Source of the DNA: Alistipes sp. CAG:514
GTDB lineage: Bacteria; Bacteroidota; Bacteroidia; Bacteroidales; UBA932
Length of the DNA stretch: 52,942 nt
Direction of reading: 5' to 3'
Assembly: GCA_000431015.1 (NCBI GenBank)
Contig: HF986081.1
Location: forward strand, 79,855-132,796
Both the position numbers and the translations under genes were made by a program. A model generated the notes under the pieces. The model was given only the letters and a program-made list of their open reading frames with translations. It made no database searches and had not been told where the DNA came from. Positions 1 to 8,531 of this stretch are shown here, piece by piece; position 1 is the stretch's first letter, and the number at the start of each line of letters is the position of its first letter.

Positions 1-767
1 ACCCCTTTGAGATTCTCGACAGGAATGCCCATGAATTTCGGCAGACCGGCTCCCGTGCCGACGAACACGGCCTTGAAGCCTTCCTTGTCCATCAACTGGT
101 CGATGGTGACCGTCCTTCCGACAATCACATCGGTCTCTATTTTGACTCCGAGCGCCTTGACAGCGTCGATCTCGCGCTTGAGGACGGTGTCCTTAGGAAG
201 CCTGAACTCAGGGATGCCATATTCCAACACACCGCCGGCCTTGTGGAGGGCTTCGAAGATCGTGACATCGTAGCCTTTCTTGGCCAGGTCGGAGGCGCAG
301 GCCAGGCCTGCAGGTCCGGAACCGATGATGGCAACCTTCGCGCGGCCAGGGGTCGGAGCGGCTGGCGCCTCGACAGGATTGGCGCCGGTCGTGGCAGAGT
401 AGTCGGCCACAAACCTCTCCAGTTTGCCGATGGCCACCGGCTCACCCTTGACACCGAGGATGCAGCTGCCCTCGCACTGGCTCTCCTGCGGGCAGACACG
501 TCCGCAGACGGCCGGAAGGGAGGAGTCCTCGGCGATGATGGCGGCGGCTCCGGCGATGTCACCTGCGGCCACCTTGGCGATGAATTCAGGAATCTTCACG
601 CTGACAGGGCAGGCCTGCACACAGCGGGGATTCTTGCAATGGAGACAGCGTGTGGCCTCTGTCGTGGCTTCCTCAAGGTTGTAGCCGTAGCAGACCTCTT
701 CGAAATTATGCGCGCGTACCTTCGGATCCTGCTCGCGTACCGGTACTCTTGGTATTCTCTGTGCCAT
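1..767 (-). CDS. nfnB: NADPH-dependent ferredoxin:NAD+ oxidoreductase large subunit NfnB/SudA (partial)
   Basis: The start codon is at 765-767; the C-terminal half lies beyond the left edge, so about 255 residues are visible. An N-terminal cysteine-rich region (CLHCKNPRCVQACP, then CGRVCP and CEGSC) would bind two [4Fe-4S] clusters. It is followed by a Rossmann FAD motif (IIGSGPAG) and the family-typical GGVLEYGIPEFRLPK segment. This is the glutamate-synthase-small-subunit fold shared by NfnB/SudA and GltD. The partner gene upstream is nfnA, whose stop overlaps this start by one base (TAATG), so translation is probably coupled. That pairing favours the electron-bifurcating Nfn complex (NADH + 2 reduced ferredoxin + 2 NADP+) in the cytoplasm over a GltBD glutamate synthase subunit. 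The fold is certain; Nfn identity rests on the partner. Confidence 0.87.
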   Translation of the reverse strand, partial: MAQRIPRVPVREQDPKVRAHNFEEVCYGYNLEEATTEATRCLHCKNPRCVQACPVSVKIPEFIAKVAAGDIAGAAAIIAEDSSLPAVCGRVCPQESQCEGSCILGVKGEPVAIGKLERFVADYSATTGANPVEAPAAPTPGRAKVAIIGSGPAGLACASDLAKKGYDVTIFEALHKAGGVLEYGIPEFRLPKDTVLKREIDAVKALGVKIETDVIVGRTVTIDQLMDKEGFKAVFVGTGAGLPKFMGIPVENLKG

Positions 768-1609
768 TATATTCCCATTTTAGATTTAACATCCGTCTCC
801 TCGGGCCTGTATTGTCCGAGACGCCTCATGGCCTCGTCGAAATCAACGTCGTAGCCGTTGAACTCAGGACCGTCCACGCATGCGAACTTCACTTTTCCGG
901 CCACGGTCACGCGGCATGCACCGCACATCCCCGTGCCGTCCACCATCAGCATGTTCAGGCTCACGTCCTCAGGGATGCCGAGTTTCTTGCAGGTCAGGGT
1001 GCAGAACTTCATCATGATCATAGGGCCGATTGACACTGCCTGGGTATATTCCTTACCCTCATTGACCAGTTTCTCAAGCAGGCCGGTGACCATTCCGTGG
1101 AATCCTTCCGAACCGTCGTCAGTGCAAAGGTAGAGGTTGTCACAGGCGGAGGCCAGCTCTTCCTTGTAGATAAGAAGATCCTTGGTCTTCGCTCCGATGA
1201 TGACATCGACCGCTATGCCTCTCTCGTGCAGCCATTTAGCCTGAGGGTAGACTGGAGCGGTGCCGACACCGCCGGCGATGAATATGTACCTTTGGCCTTT
1301 CAGCTCCTCATCCGTCTTGTCAACGAAGGCGGAAGGGTTGCCCAGAGGTCCCACGACATCGCTGAAGAACTCGCCTTCGGCCTTGGAGATGATCGCGGCC
1401 GATGACGCTCCTATGAGCTGGGTGACGATGGTCACCGTGCCGTTCTCCCTGTCGTAGTCACTGATGGTAAGTGGTATGCGTTCGCCCTTTTCGTCGGAGC
1501 GGACAATCAGGAACTGCCCAGGTTTGGCGGCCTCGGCAATCCTTGGAGCCGACACCACCATCTTGCAGATGTTAGGAGTCAGCATCACTCTTTCAAGAAT
1601 CTTGAACAT
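767..1609 (-). CDS. nfnA: Ferredoxin:NADP+ oxidoreductase small subunit NfnA/SudB
   Basis: A 280-residue protein of the dihydroorotate dehydrogenase electron-transfer-subunit (PyrK-like) family. The FAD-binding segment RIPLTISD is near residue 44, the NAD-binding GGVGTAP near residue 113, and a C-terminal [2Fe-2S] site has C229, C232 and C244. D224, just before the cysteines, matches the Asp plus three Cys ligation known in Nfn. It should form a heterodimer with NfnB and couple NADH and reduced ferredoxin to NADP+ reduction. It is first in the pair and is preceded by a textbook Bacteroidetes promoter (1646-1676). PyrK is the main alternative, but no pyrD is adjacent. Confidence 0.9.
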   Translation of the reverse strand: MFKILERVMLTPNICKMVVSAPRIAEAAKPGQFLIVRSDEKGERIPLTISDYDRENGTVTIVTQLIGASSAAIISKAEGEFFSDVVGPLGNPSAFVDKTDEELKGQRYIFIAGGVGTAPVYPQAKWLHERGIAVDVIIGAKTKDLLIYKEELASACDNLYLCTDDGSEGFHGMVTGLLEKLVNEGKEYTQAVSIGPMIMMKFCTLTCKKLGIPEDVSLNMLMVDGTGMCGACRVTVAGKVKFACVDGPEFNGYDVDFDEAMRRLGQYRPEETDVKSKMGI

Positions 1610-1645
1610 AAGCTATCTAAAAATAGTGTTATTAAATGTAGCGGG

Positions 1646-1676
1646 CAAATGTAGGAAATTAAGTCGATATTCCAAA
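1646..1676 (-). promoter_or_regulatory. Bacteroidetes-type promoter for nfnAB
   Basis: On the minus strand TTTG (1673-1676) is followed, after exactly 19 bases, by TACATTTG (1646-1653). This matches the Bacteroidetes housekeeping consensus TTTG-N19-TAnnTTTG with no mismatch at defined positions. Transcription would start about 30 bases before the nfnA ATG. Confidence 0.75.
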
Positions 1677-1743
1677 TTATTCCCGAATATATGATGCAGG
1701 ATCGCACCCGATTGTCCGTTTTGCGTTCGTTCTGTTGATTTGC

Positions 1744-1763
1744 CATAATTTAGCATAATTTAG
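1744..1763. repeat. Two tandem copies of a 10-base unit in the nfnA/polyferredoxin intergenic region
   Basis: CATAATTTAG occurs twice head to tail (1744-1753 and 1754-1763) in the 255-base gap between the divergent genes at 1609 and 1865. It could be a pair of protein-binding sites or chance in AT-rich DNA. I see no clear -7 box for the plus-strand gene. Confidence 0.35.
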
Positions 1764-1864
1764 CTTCGGAAATGTGTGTTTTGAAGGATTTTAATTGTAT
1801 ATTCGCAAAAATAGAGATTAGTTCCGAAAGGTACGATGTCCGTGACGATAAATGACACATTGAT

Positions 1865-3856
1865 ATGGCAAATAAATCTACCTTCAAGTCCAATTGGCCG
1901 AAGTACCTTCTCCAGTGGGGAGTGCTGGCGCTGCTGGTTTTCTTCCTGAGCGGACTCGCTTCGCTCATGTTCACTGACATGAATGCTCCGGATCCGGAAA
2001 AATACTGCCCTTTCGGCGGCCTGGAGGCGTTGGGAACCTATTTCGCCAACGGTTCATTGCCTTGCTCGATGACAAGCATGCAGATCGCGATGGGTGTTGT
2101 CCTCGCGGCGGCTGTCGTGCTTCTCGGCAAGCTGTTCTGCGGCTATCTCTGTCCCGTCGGAACGGTGGAGGATCTTCTGAAGAAACTCAGGCAGGCCATC
2201 GGGTTCAACGCCTTCAACATCAATGAGCGCAGTGTCGCCGACAAGGTGCTGAGGATCGTGAAGTACGTGCTTCTGTTCATCACCTTCTACATGACATTGA
2301 CCGCAAGCGAACTCTTCTGCAAGAATTTCGACCCGTACTACGCCACGGCCACGGGATTCAAGGGTGAGATCACGCTTTGGATGTCCGTCGCCGCGTTGGC
2401 GCTTGTGCTTATCCCCGGTCTTTTTGTGGACAGGTTCTGGTGCAAGTACATCTGCCCGCTCGGAGCGATCTGCAACTCCCTCAAATTCTGGGTGTGGATG
2501 GTCGTGCTGGTGGGTGTGTGGTGGATTCTTGGCCTTCTCGGACTACAGTTGCCTTGGGTCTGGCTGCTTGGAGCCATGTGTCTGCTCGGCTACCTGCTGG
2601 AGATCCTTTGCGGAAGGCCAAAGCCGCAGCTGCTCGGCGTGGTTATCGACAACGGCAAATGCAACGGCAACTGCCGCCTCTGCCAGAAGAACTGTCCTTA
2701 TAATATTGATGTCCCGTCATTTGAAGGCAAGGTCAATTCTGTTGACTGCACCCTTTGCGGCGAGTGTGTCGCCTCCTGCCCTCTTGGCGCCCTCAGTGTC
2801 GGCGTAAGAAAGGAGGTTGAAGGAAAGCGCTGCAAGTCAGCTAAGTACATCCCTGCGGTGCTGACTGTCGTGGCTGTCGCCATAGCGTTCATCATCGGAG
2901 GAAAGTTCGAGGTGCCTACAATCGACGAGAAGTGGGGGGTAGAACCGGGAATGAAACTGGAGACGGTCAGGATGGAAGGCCTCAAGTCGGTCAAGTGCTT
3001 CGGCAGTTCGATGGCCTTCAAGGCCAGGATGGAGAAGGTGGCGGGAGTCCATGGAGTCAGGACATTCGTCGGAAGCCACACGGTCGTGGTCACCTATGAC
3101 GCCAACGCCATCGACGCCGCGAAGGTCGAGGCTCTGATCTTCGTCCCTTCCAAGTTCAGGGTCAACAGCCTGGAGCCGGAGCAGTACGACTCGCTCAAGT
3201 GCGTGACCATCAGGACGGAAAAGATGTTCGACAAACTCGACCTCAACTACCTCGGAATGCAGATGAGACTCACGGAAAAGAAGATATTCGGTCTGGAGTC
3301 CATCTACGAGTGCCCTCTCATCGTCAAAGTGTACATGGCGCCTGACGAGGATCTGGACGAGGCGTGGTTTAAGAATATTGTCGAGAAGAAGACCCTTGAG
3401 ATGCCGGTTCACGGCGGCGGGGTCAAGACGATGGATCTCGGATTCAAGTTCATCCGTTTGGAGAAGGGAAGCACCATGATCTCCACTCCAGACTACCTAA
3501 GGATGATGTTCGACCAGTTCGCCGCTGAATATGCCCGTGAAACCAATCTTGACACGGCCCAGTGGTGGTACGAGATTGTTGACCGCAACTACGAGAAGCC
3601 TATCGTGAAGAGAGGGATGCCATTCCTCAGCAACCATCTGTCCTCCCATGAAGGGGTTCTGGGAACATACCTCACCCTTAACGATGATCTGGAGCCATGC
3701 ATCCGCATACGTTACACGGCTCCGATGACCGAGGCCTCGCTTTTCGAACTGATGACGATGCCGAAATGGACCATCAAGTTCTCGGATGATGACATCCGTG
3801 AAGTTGACGCCAAATTGAGTTTCGGAAAACCGGGCCGCAGCATCCCCGTCAAATAA
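1865..3856 (+). CDS. Membrane 4Fe-4S polyferredoxin (NapH/NosR/CcoG-like) with HMA-like domain
   Basis: A 663-residue membrane iron-sulfur protein. Hydrophobic segments lie near residues 13-36, 73-90, 128-148, 170-187, 208-245 and 329-346. Two FCGYLCPVG/WCKYICPLG motifs (about 91-99 and 192-200) are the NapH/NosR-type membrane cysteine motifs. They are followed by two ferredoxin motifs, CNGNCRLCQKNCP (266-278) and CTLCGECVASCP (295-306). After the last membrane helix, residues about 366-425 resemble a heavy-metal-associated (HMA) fold, but only one cysteine of the usual CxxC remains (KCFGSS). The remaining ~230 residues match nothing I recognise. It probably moves electrons between ferredoxins and a membrane or periplasmic partner. 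It stands alone, divergent from nfnAB. Confidence 0.7.
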   Translation: MANKSTFKSNWPKYLLQWGVLALLVFFLSGLASLMFTDMNAPDPEKYCPFGGLEALGTYFANGSLPCSMTSMQIAMGVVLAAAVVLLGKLFCGYLCPVGTVEDLLKKLRQAIGFNAFNINERSVADKVLRIVKYVLLFITFYMTLTASELFCKNFDPYYATATGFKGEITLWMSVAALALVLIPGLFVDRFWCKYICPLGAICNSLKFWVWMVVLVGVWWILGLLGLQLPWVWLLGAMCLLGYLLEILCGRPKPQLLGVVIDNGKCNGNCRLCQKNCPYNIDVPSFEGKVNSVDCTLCGECVASCPLGALSVGVRKEVEGKRCKSAKYIPAVLTVVAVAIAFIIGGKFEVPTIDEKWGVEPGMKLETVRMEGLKSVKCFGSSMAFKARMEKVAGVHGVRTFVGSHTVVVTYDANAIDAAKVEALIFVPSKFRVNSLEPEQYDSLKCVTIRTEKMFDKLDLNYLGMQMRLTEKKIFGLESIYECPLIVKVYMAPDEDLDEAWFKNIVEKKTLEMPVHGGGVKTMDLGFKFIRLEKGSTMISTPDYLRMMFDQFAAEYARETNLDTAQWWYEIVDRNYEKPIVKRGMPFLSNHLSSHEGVLGTYLTLNDDLEPCIRIRYTAPMTEASLFELMTMPKWTIKFSDDDIREVDAKLSFGKPGRSIPVK

Positions 3857-3903
3857 GCGTTCATATTCATAAATAGAGGTTATTTCTGTTGCCGCTTAAT
3901 TAG

Positions 3904-6801
3904 ATGAAAGGAATATTCATCGCGCTCGCCTTGCTTTTCGCCGCGTCTTTTACAGCCAGGCTTGATGCTCAGATCGCCATATCTGAAGATATGTTCGGAC
4001 GCACTTCATTCACGGTGAAGGCGCAGGTCCTTGACTCGCTGACGCGGGAGCCTATCGCGTTCGCTTCGGCGTATCTCAGGCATCCTAAGGACACGGTCAT
4101 CACCAGTTTCGCCCTGACGGACACGCTCGGCAAGGCTGAGTTGAAGAAAGTGGCGAAAGGAGAGCATCTGCTTTGCATTGAATATCTCGGCTACAGACCT
4201 GTCTATAAGAAGATTTATGTCCGTGGCAACTATGACGCGAAGACGATCCTGATGAGACCGGACGACAAGATGCTGAAGGCGGCGTCTGTCTCCGCGGTCG
4301 GGACTCCGATGGAGATGAAAGGGGACACCCTCGTCTACAACGCCTCCTCGTTCAGGGTGATGTCCAACGACAACCTTGCGGATCTGCTGAAGAAGATGCC
4401 AGGCGTGGAGGTAGGCGAGGACGGAACCGTCAAAGTCAACGGCAAGGAAGTCAGCAAGATAACGGTCGGAGGCAGGACGTTTTTCCTTGGGGACAACAAG
4501 GCCACTCTCGATAACCTTCCGGCCCGGATCGTTGACAAGGTGAAGGTCATCGACAAGGAGTCCGAGTCCGCCGAGTTCACCGGCATCAAGGGGGACAAGG
4601 AGAAGGTGATGGATGTGGAGTTGAAGGAGGAATATAAGAGCGGATGGTTCGGCAACGCCAAACTCTCGGGAGGAACGACAGCTTCAGGCAAGGATGACAA
4701 CGGATTCAAGGAAAGGAAGGATCTGCTCTTCAGCGGCTCCGCGATGGTCTCGGCCTACGGCGAGAGGAACCAGCTCACGACCATAGCCAACGGCTACAAC
4801 TTCATGGCTCCCGGATCCGGGATGCTGGTCATGTATGACGGTAATGAGAGCGATGTCCCGTCGTTGCCGTACAATGGCATGCACAGAAGATGGCAGGTGG
4901 GGACGAACTTGAACTCGGATGTGATAAAAGGCTTCACCACAGATGCTTCGGTTGTTTACTCATCAGAGAACGTGGACAAGCGTTCGAGGACTGACCGGAC
5001 TTCATTCAAGGAGGATGGCGACCTTTTCGACACTTCAGGCGAGGTTGAGAACGGCAATCTGGACAAGTTCAGTGTGCGCGCCGAGTTCAAAAAGAAAAAC
5101 AGGAAGAAGACATCACTTTACTTTGAGCCATACTTTTCCTGGTATGACTACAACAACACTTCCACTGGCAACACACAGTCGCTTATGGAAGGTGTGGAGA
5201 GAAACCGTTCGGTGTCAAACACATTTTCAAAGAAGAGTGGAATCTCCACCGGAGGTGATTTGAGCGCCGGAATCAAGAAACTCGGCAAAGATAAACGCGC
5301 GTTGACCCTTGATCTTGACTACACTTTGAGTGCGAATGACGGAAAATCGACAGAATATTCAAAAACAACGTTCGCTTCTTCAGGCAAAGAGGACATCCGT
5401 GATCTGATTTACGACAAGGACGGCAGTTACAGTGACATAGGCGGATCGCTCAAATACGTCGAGCCGTTCGGCAAGAACTGGGCGCTGTCCGCGACATTGA
5501 GCTCGCGCTATAGTGTAAGGAAGTCAACCAGTGACGCGACCGACAACGTCACGGGTTCCGCCAATTATTATTATTCATCGGTGTCGGACAACTATTATTT
5601 CTCCAATGAGGGACAGCTTCTGGCTCAGTTCAACAAGGGAAAGACCAACGTGCAGTTCGGTGGTCAGGCAAGGCTCTACAAGAACGAGAACTACGCCCGC
5701 TCTTTCGGGCTTGACACCAAGACAGGGGTTGACGAGTGGCAGACAACGCTTTCGCCTTTCGTGAACGTGAGATATTCCGACAAGAACAACAATGTGTATT
5801 TCAGACTGTCCAGCAGAACGGCCAGGCCTTCTTCCGCCAGCATTGTGCCGACATTCAACATTGTCAATCCTACAAGGATCACGGCCGGAAACATTTACCT
5901 TAAACCGGTTACAAAAGAATCTGTGACCACCACCTACAGGGGCTCTTGGGGGAAAGCCCGGTTCAATGGATGGCTGTTCGGAGATTATTCCTCCAATTCG
6001 CAGGTGTCAGCCATTTGGTTTGATGAGAACAGCGTCAGATATTCGATTCCGGTGAACACTAAGAAACCTTCCTATAGTTACAGCTCCGACTTTAATTTCT
6101 TCACCCCATTGTCAAAGGACGGTAAACTGCAACTCTCCGTCAATGGTGGATTTGGTGTCACCAGATCTGTAAGTTATCAAAGCAAAGGCACTCTCGACAA
6201 TCTTGAGATCGACCTTGACTCTTTTGACTACACCGACTTTATGAGCAAATTCTGGGGAGACGCTTCCGGAAACCTTTTCTACTCCGGACAGAGCGGCTTT
6301 CAGGAAAGCTTGACCCGAAGTGTCAGAACGAATATTAGTATGATGGTAACCTTGAATCTCGAACGCTTCTCTCTGCAACTCGGGTCAGGGGTTAATAATT
6401 CAAAATCAAGATATTCCCTGGATTCAAAGGCGGATACAGATGTTTGGGATACAAATTTTGGAATAAGTCCATCCTATACATCGCCTCACGAGTTTGAGTT
6501 CCAGTCTGATTTCTCCTATAGAATCCTGCGAGGTTATGGTTCCGGTTATAATGATGACTATGTCCGCTGGAATTTCAGTGTCGGAAAGAACATAAAGTCT
6601 TTCAATATCACCCTTACCGCTCAGGACTTGCTCGACAGCGCAAGGTCACTGATGCGTACCGTGCAGGATGATTACGTCCAGAACTCCTACACCAATGTGC
6701 TCGGCCGCAGGATCATCCTCTCCTTCACATGGAACTTCGGCAAGATGGACGCCTCCAAGAGCGGAGCGGCCCAGAATGCCATGTGGAATATGGCGTACTA
6801 A
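3904..6801 (+). CDS. Outer-membrane beta-barrel protein, TonB-receptor-like
   Basis: A 965-residue protein with a cleavable signal peptide (about 22 residues, ending LDAQ). Next come a carboxypeptidase-regulatory-like beta-sandwich (about 32-110) and a plug-like segment (about 125-240, containing LLKKMPGVEV). The rest is a long aromatic-rich barrel, as in the Bacteroidetes outer-membrane beta-barrel family 3 (PF14905-like). It ends in aromatic-rich strands (SFTWNFGK) followed by a short tail. These proteins sit in the outer membrane; substrates are mostly unknown, and no SusD, DUF4249 or enzyme partner is adjacent. It starts 47 bases after the polyferredoxin gene. Its last bases overlap the convergent small ORF by 4. 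Confidence 0.82.
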   Translation: MKGIFIALALLFAASFTARLDAQIAISEDMFGRTSFTVKAQVLDSLTREPIAFASAYLRHPKDTVITSFALTDTLGKAELKKVAKGEHLLCIEYLGYRPVYKKIYVRGNYDAKTILMRPDDKMLKAASVSAVGTPMEMKGDTLVYNASSFRVMSNDNLADLLKKMPGVEVGEDGTVKVNGKEVSKITVGGRTFFLGDNKATLDNLPARIVDKVKVIDKESESAEFTGIKGDKEKVMDVELKEEYKSGWFGNAKLSGGTTASGKDDNGFKERKDLLFSGSAMVSAYGERNQLTTIANGYNFMAPGSGMLVMYDGNESDVPSLPYNGMHRRWQVGTNLNSDVIKGFTTDASVVYSSENVDKRSRTDRTSFKEDGDLFDTSGEVENGNLDKFSVRAEFKKKNRKKTSLYFEPYFSWYDYNNTSTGNTQSLMEGVERNRSVSNTFSKKSGISTGGDLSAGIKKLGKDKRALTLDLDYTLSANDGKSTEYSKTTFASSGKEDIRDLIYDKDGSYSDIGGSLKYVEPFGKNWALSATLSSRYSVRKSTSDATDNVTGSANYYYSSVSDNYYFSNEGQLLAQFNKGKTNVQFGGQARLYKNENYARSFGLDTKTGVDEWQTTLSPFVNVRYSDKNNNVYFRLSSRTARPSSASIVPTFNIVNPTRITAGNIYLKPVTKESVTTTYRGSWGKARFNGWLFGDYSSNSQVSAIWFDENSVRYSIPVNTKKPSYSYSSDFNFFTPLSKDGKLQLSVNGGFGVTRSVSYQSKGTLDNLEIDLDSFDYTDFMSKFWGDASGNLFYSGQSGFQESLTRSVRTNISMMVTLNLERFSLQLGSGVNNSKSRYSLDSKADTDVWDTNFGISPSYTSPHEFEFQSDFSYRILRGYGSGYNDDYVRWNFSVGKNIKSFNITLTAQDLLDSARSLMRTVQDDYVQNSYTNVLGRRIILSFTWNFGKMDASKSGAAQNAMWNMAY

Positions 6802-6962
6802 AGCAGATGCCCCAGGAAGCGCGCCTTCTCGGAATCTGACATACCACGCCTGCGGGCATATTCATCAATCGCCTTCTGGCTGACGCGGCGGCGGACGATG
6901 TGTTTCCTGTAGGAACCGTCAGGCTGCTCCTCGTAAGTGATTTCATTCCTGTGGCAGGTCAC
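6798..6962 (-). CDS. Small basic hypothetical protein downstream of trmO
   Basis: A short ORF in the gap between trmO and the convergent barrel gene. The GTG start at 6962 gives 54 residues; a TTG at 7043 would add 27 residues overlapping the trmO end. The protein is highly charged, with an Arg-rich middle (KHIVRRRVSQ) and an ARRRGMSDSEKARF tail, and looks protein-like rather than random. An ATG at 6974-6976 would give a natural-looking start (MKQYP) but is out of frame by one base, so a small frameshift or sequencing error is possible. No function recognised. Confidence 0.4.
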   Translation of the reverse strand: MTCHRNEITYEEQPDGSYRKHIVRRRVSQKAIDEYARRRGMSDSEKARFLGHLL

Positions 6963-7008
6963 GGGTATTGCTTCATTTGTTCTCGTTCGTTTTGTTTGTG
7001 TCTGTTGA

Positions 7009-7770
7009 TCAGCCTTCGGCCTTCGGATGCTTGATTTCGACAATGGTCAGGACATCACTATCGACCTTGAACCTTACGTCCAAGTCATTGAATATCATTC
7101 CGTAGACTTTGTCGGGGTCGTTCTGGTAACTTGGCCTTGGGTCTTGCGCCAACACCTCTTCCAGGGCGGCAACATCGGCTTTCGTCCATCCGGCTACTTC
7201 GAAAGGCTCAGTGACCGAAGGGGCGAACACAACCTTCAGCGGATTCCACTCCTTCCCGTCCACGAACCCGGATGCCGCCTCCGGATGGCTGTCCGCGTAG
7301 GAGACGTAAGGCTTTATGTCGTAGATCGGTGTCCCGTCCATCAGATCCGCGCCAAGAACATTGATCACCGGCCCGACAGGCTTGCCGTCCGGATCCTTGG
7401 CATCATATTCAATGGATTCCAGCCTGACTGACGAAAGCCCCAAACCGTTGGGTCTGAATGGGGAGCGGCTCGCGAAGACCCCGATCCTCTCGTTCCCGCC
7501 CAGCCTCGGCGGCCTCACGGTCGCCTGGAATGTCTCTCTCTTGGCGACCGGGGAAGTCGCCTCGGCAGCCGACCGAGGCTTGTTCCCTGAGAACCCCCAG
7601 ATCAGCCAGATATATTCAAACCCTTCCAGCCCCCGCACAGCGTCAGCGCTCCGGAACCGAGGCTCGAACACAATCCGGCCTTTCAGCTCAGGAACCAACC
7701 CTGCCTGCCTCGGGATCCCGAACTTGGTCCTGAACGGCGAGATGAAACGCGCTACCGGCTCAATGAACAT
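7009..7770 (-). CDS. trmO: tRNA (adenine37-N6)-methyltransferase TrmO (TsaA)
   Basis: A 253-residue member of the TrmO/TsaA (UPF0066) family, which uses S-adenosylmethionine to methylate t6A37 in ANN-decoding tRNAs such as tRNA-Thr. Recognisable segments are IARF-like EPVARFISPFRTKFGIPRQ at the start, FEYIWLIWGFS, the signature RSPFRPNGLGLSSVRL (about 106-121) and LGADLMDGTPIYDIKPY. The C-terminal domain contains the usual DPRPSYQ motif. Its start overlaps the end of the upstream nitroreductase gene by 11 bases, suggesting co-expression. Confidence 0.93.
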   Translation of the reverse strand: MFIEPVARFISPFRTKFGIPRQAGLVPELKGRIVFEPRFRSADAVRGLEGFEYIWLIWGFSGNKPRSAAEATSPVAKRETFQATVRPPRLGGNERIGVFASRSPFRPNGLGLSSVRLESIEYDAKDPDGKPVGPVINVLGADLMDGTPIYDIKPYVSYADSHPEAASGFVDGKEWNPLKVVFAPSVTEPFEVAGWTKADVAALEEVLAQDPRPSYQNDPDKVYGMIFNDLDVRFKVDSDVLTIVEIKHPKAEG

Positions 7771-8293
7771 AGCTTACCCGATCCCATTTCAGAGCGTCCT
7801 CATCCTGAGGCTTGCGCTCGTCGGCAGGATGCCCGACGGCGATCAGGCACAGCACGGAGCATTCCGCCGGGATTCCGAGAATCTCCCTCACCTTCTCCTC
7901 GGCGCTCACTCCAGCCTCCTTGCTGTTTCTTCCCCTGACGTGGCACCAGCAGGAGCCAAGTCCGAGATCCTCGGCCTGGTACTGCATCGAGACAGCCGCT
8001 ATGGCACCGTCCTCAATCCACAGTTCCTGCTCCCGAGGCTCGCCCAGAACAGCGATGACAACCGGAGCCCCGGCGACAAACTGTGACCCCGCCTCGCGTA
8101 TTTTCGAAAGCCGGCTTATCCTATCCTTGCTGTCCGTGACCACGAACCGCCATTTTCTCAGCCCCTTTGCCGTAGGTGACATCAATGCTGCCCTCAGAAT
8201 TGTCCTGACATCCTCCTCGCTGACACACTCGTCCGTGAAGGATCTGTGACTTCTGCGCCTCTGCGCCAGTTCCTTGAAAGATTCCATACTCAT
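7760..8293 (-). CDS. Nitroreductase family FMN-dependent oxidoreductase
   Basis: A 177-residue protein. The N-terminal RRRSHRSF (about 12-19) binds the FMN phosphate in this family, followed by ALMSPTAKGLRKWRFVVV-like sequence. The middle GAIAAVSMQYQAEDLGLGSCWCHV is the characteristic helix after which substrates stack, and the C-terminal part is CLIAVGHPADER. It probably acts as a cytoplasmic NAD(P)H:FMN oxidoreductase of unknown substrate. It is the first gene of a pair with trmO. A candidate -7 box (TAACTTTG) lies 15 bases upstream. Confidence 0.88.
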   Translation of the reverse strand: MSMESFKELAQRRRSHRSFTDECVSEEDVRTILRAALMSPTAKGLRKWRFVVTDSKDRISRLSKIREAGSQFVAGAPVVIAVLGEPREQELWIEDGAIAAVSMQYQAEDLGLGSCWCHVRGRNSKEAGVSAEEKVREILGIPAECSVLCLIAVGHPADERKPQDEDALKWDRVSYVH

Positions 8294-8307
8294 TTACTCC
8301 TTTTCCG

Positions 8308-8315
8308 CAAAGTTA
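8308..8315 (-). promoter_or_regulatory. Candidate -7 box for nitroreductase-trmO
   Basis: TAACTTTG on the minus strand matches TAnnTTTG. No TTTG is seen at the usual -33 distance. The rest of the 238-base gap to 8532 is AT-rich and carries a 5-bp inverted repeat (TTGCA-N4-TGCAA at about 8387-8400), a possible operator for either divergent gene. Confidence 0.4.
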
Positions 8316-8531
8316 CAATTATTCTTTCTCATGATGAATAACGAAGTCGCTAATAATTGGAGGTGTAGCCCATGGCGGATGAGTTGCATCGTTGCAAATT
8401 ATTAATTGAAAACCACATCTTGAAATCAAATTTTTCGTCATAAATGCGTAAAACGTTATAAAAAATGAAGATTTAATTGGTTTTGTTGAAAAAATGTAAT
8501 AAATTGGAGCCGTAATAAAGCCTTACATCCG

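Noticed and set aside
1..767. GltD (glutamate synthase small subunit) as the identity of the left-edge gene
   Set aside because: The fold is shared, but the overlapping nfnA gene and the absence of gltB on the visible side favour NfnB.
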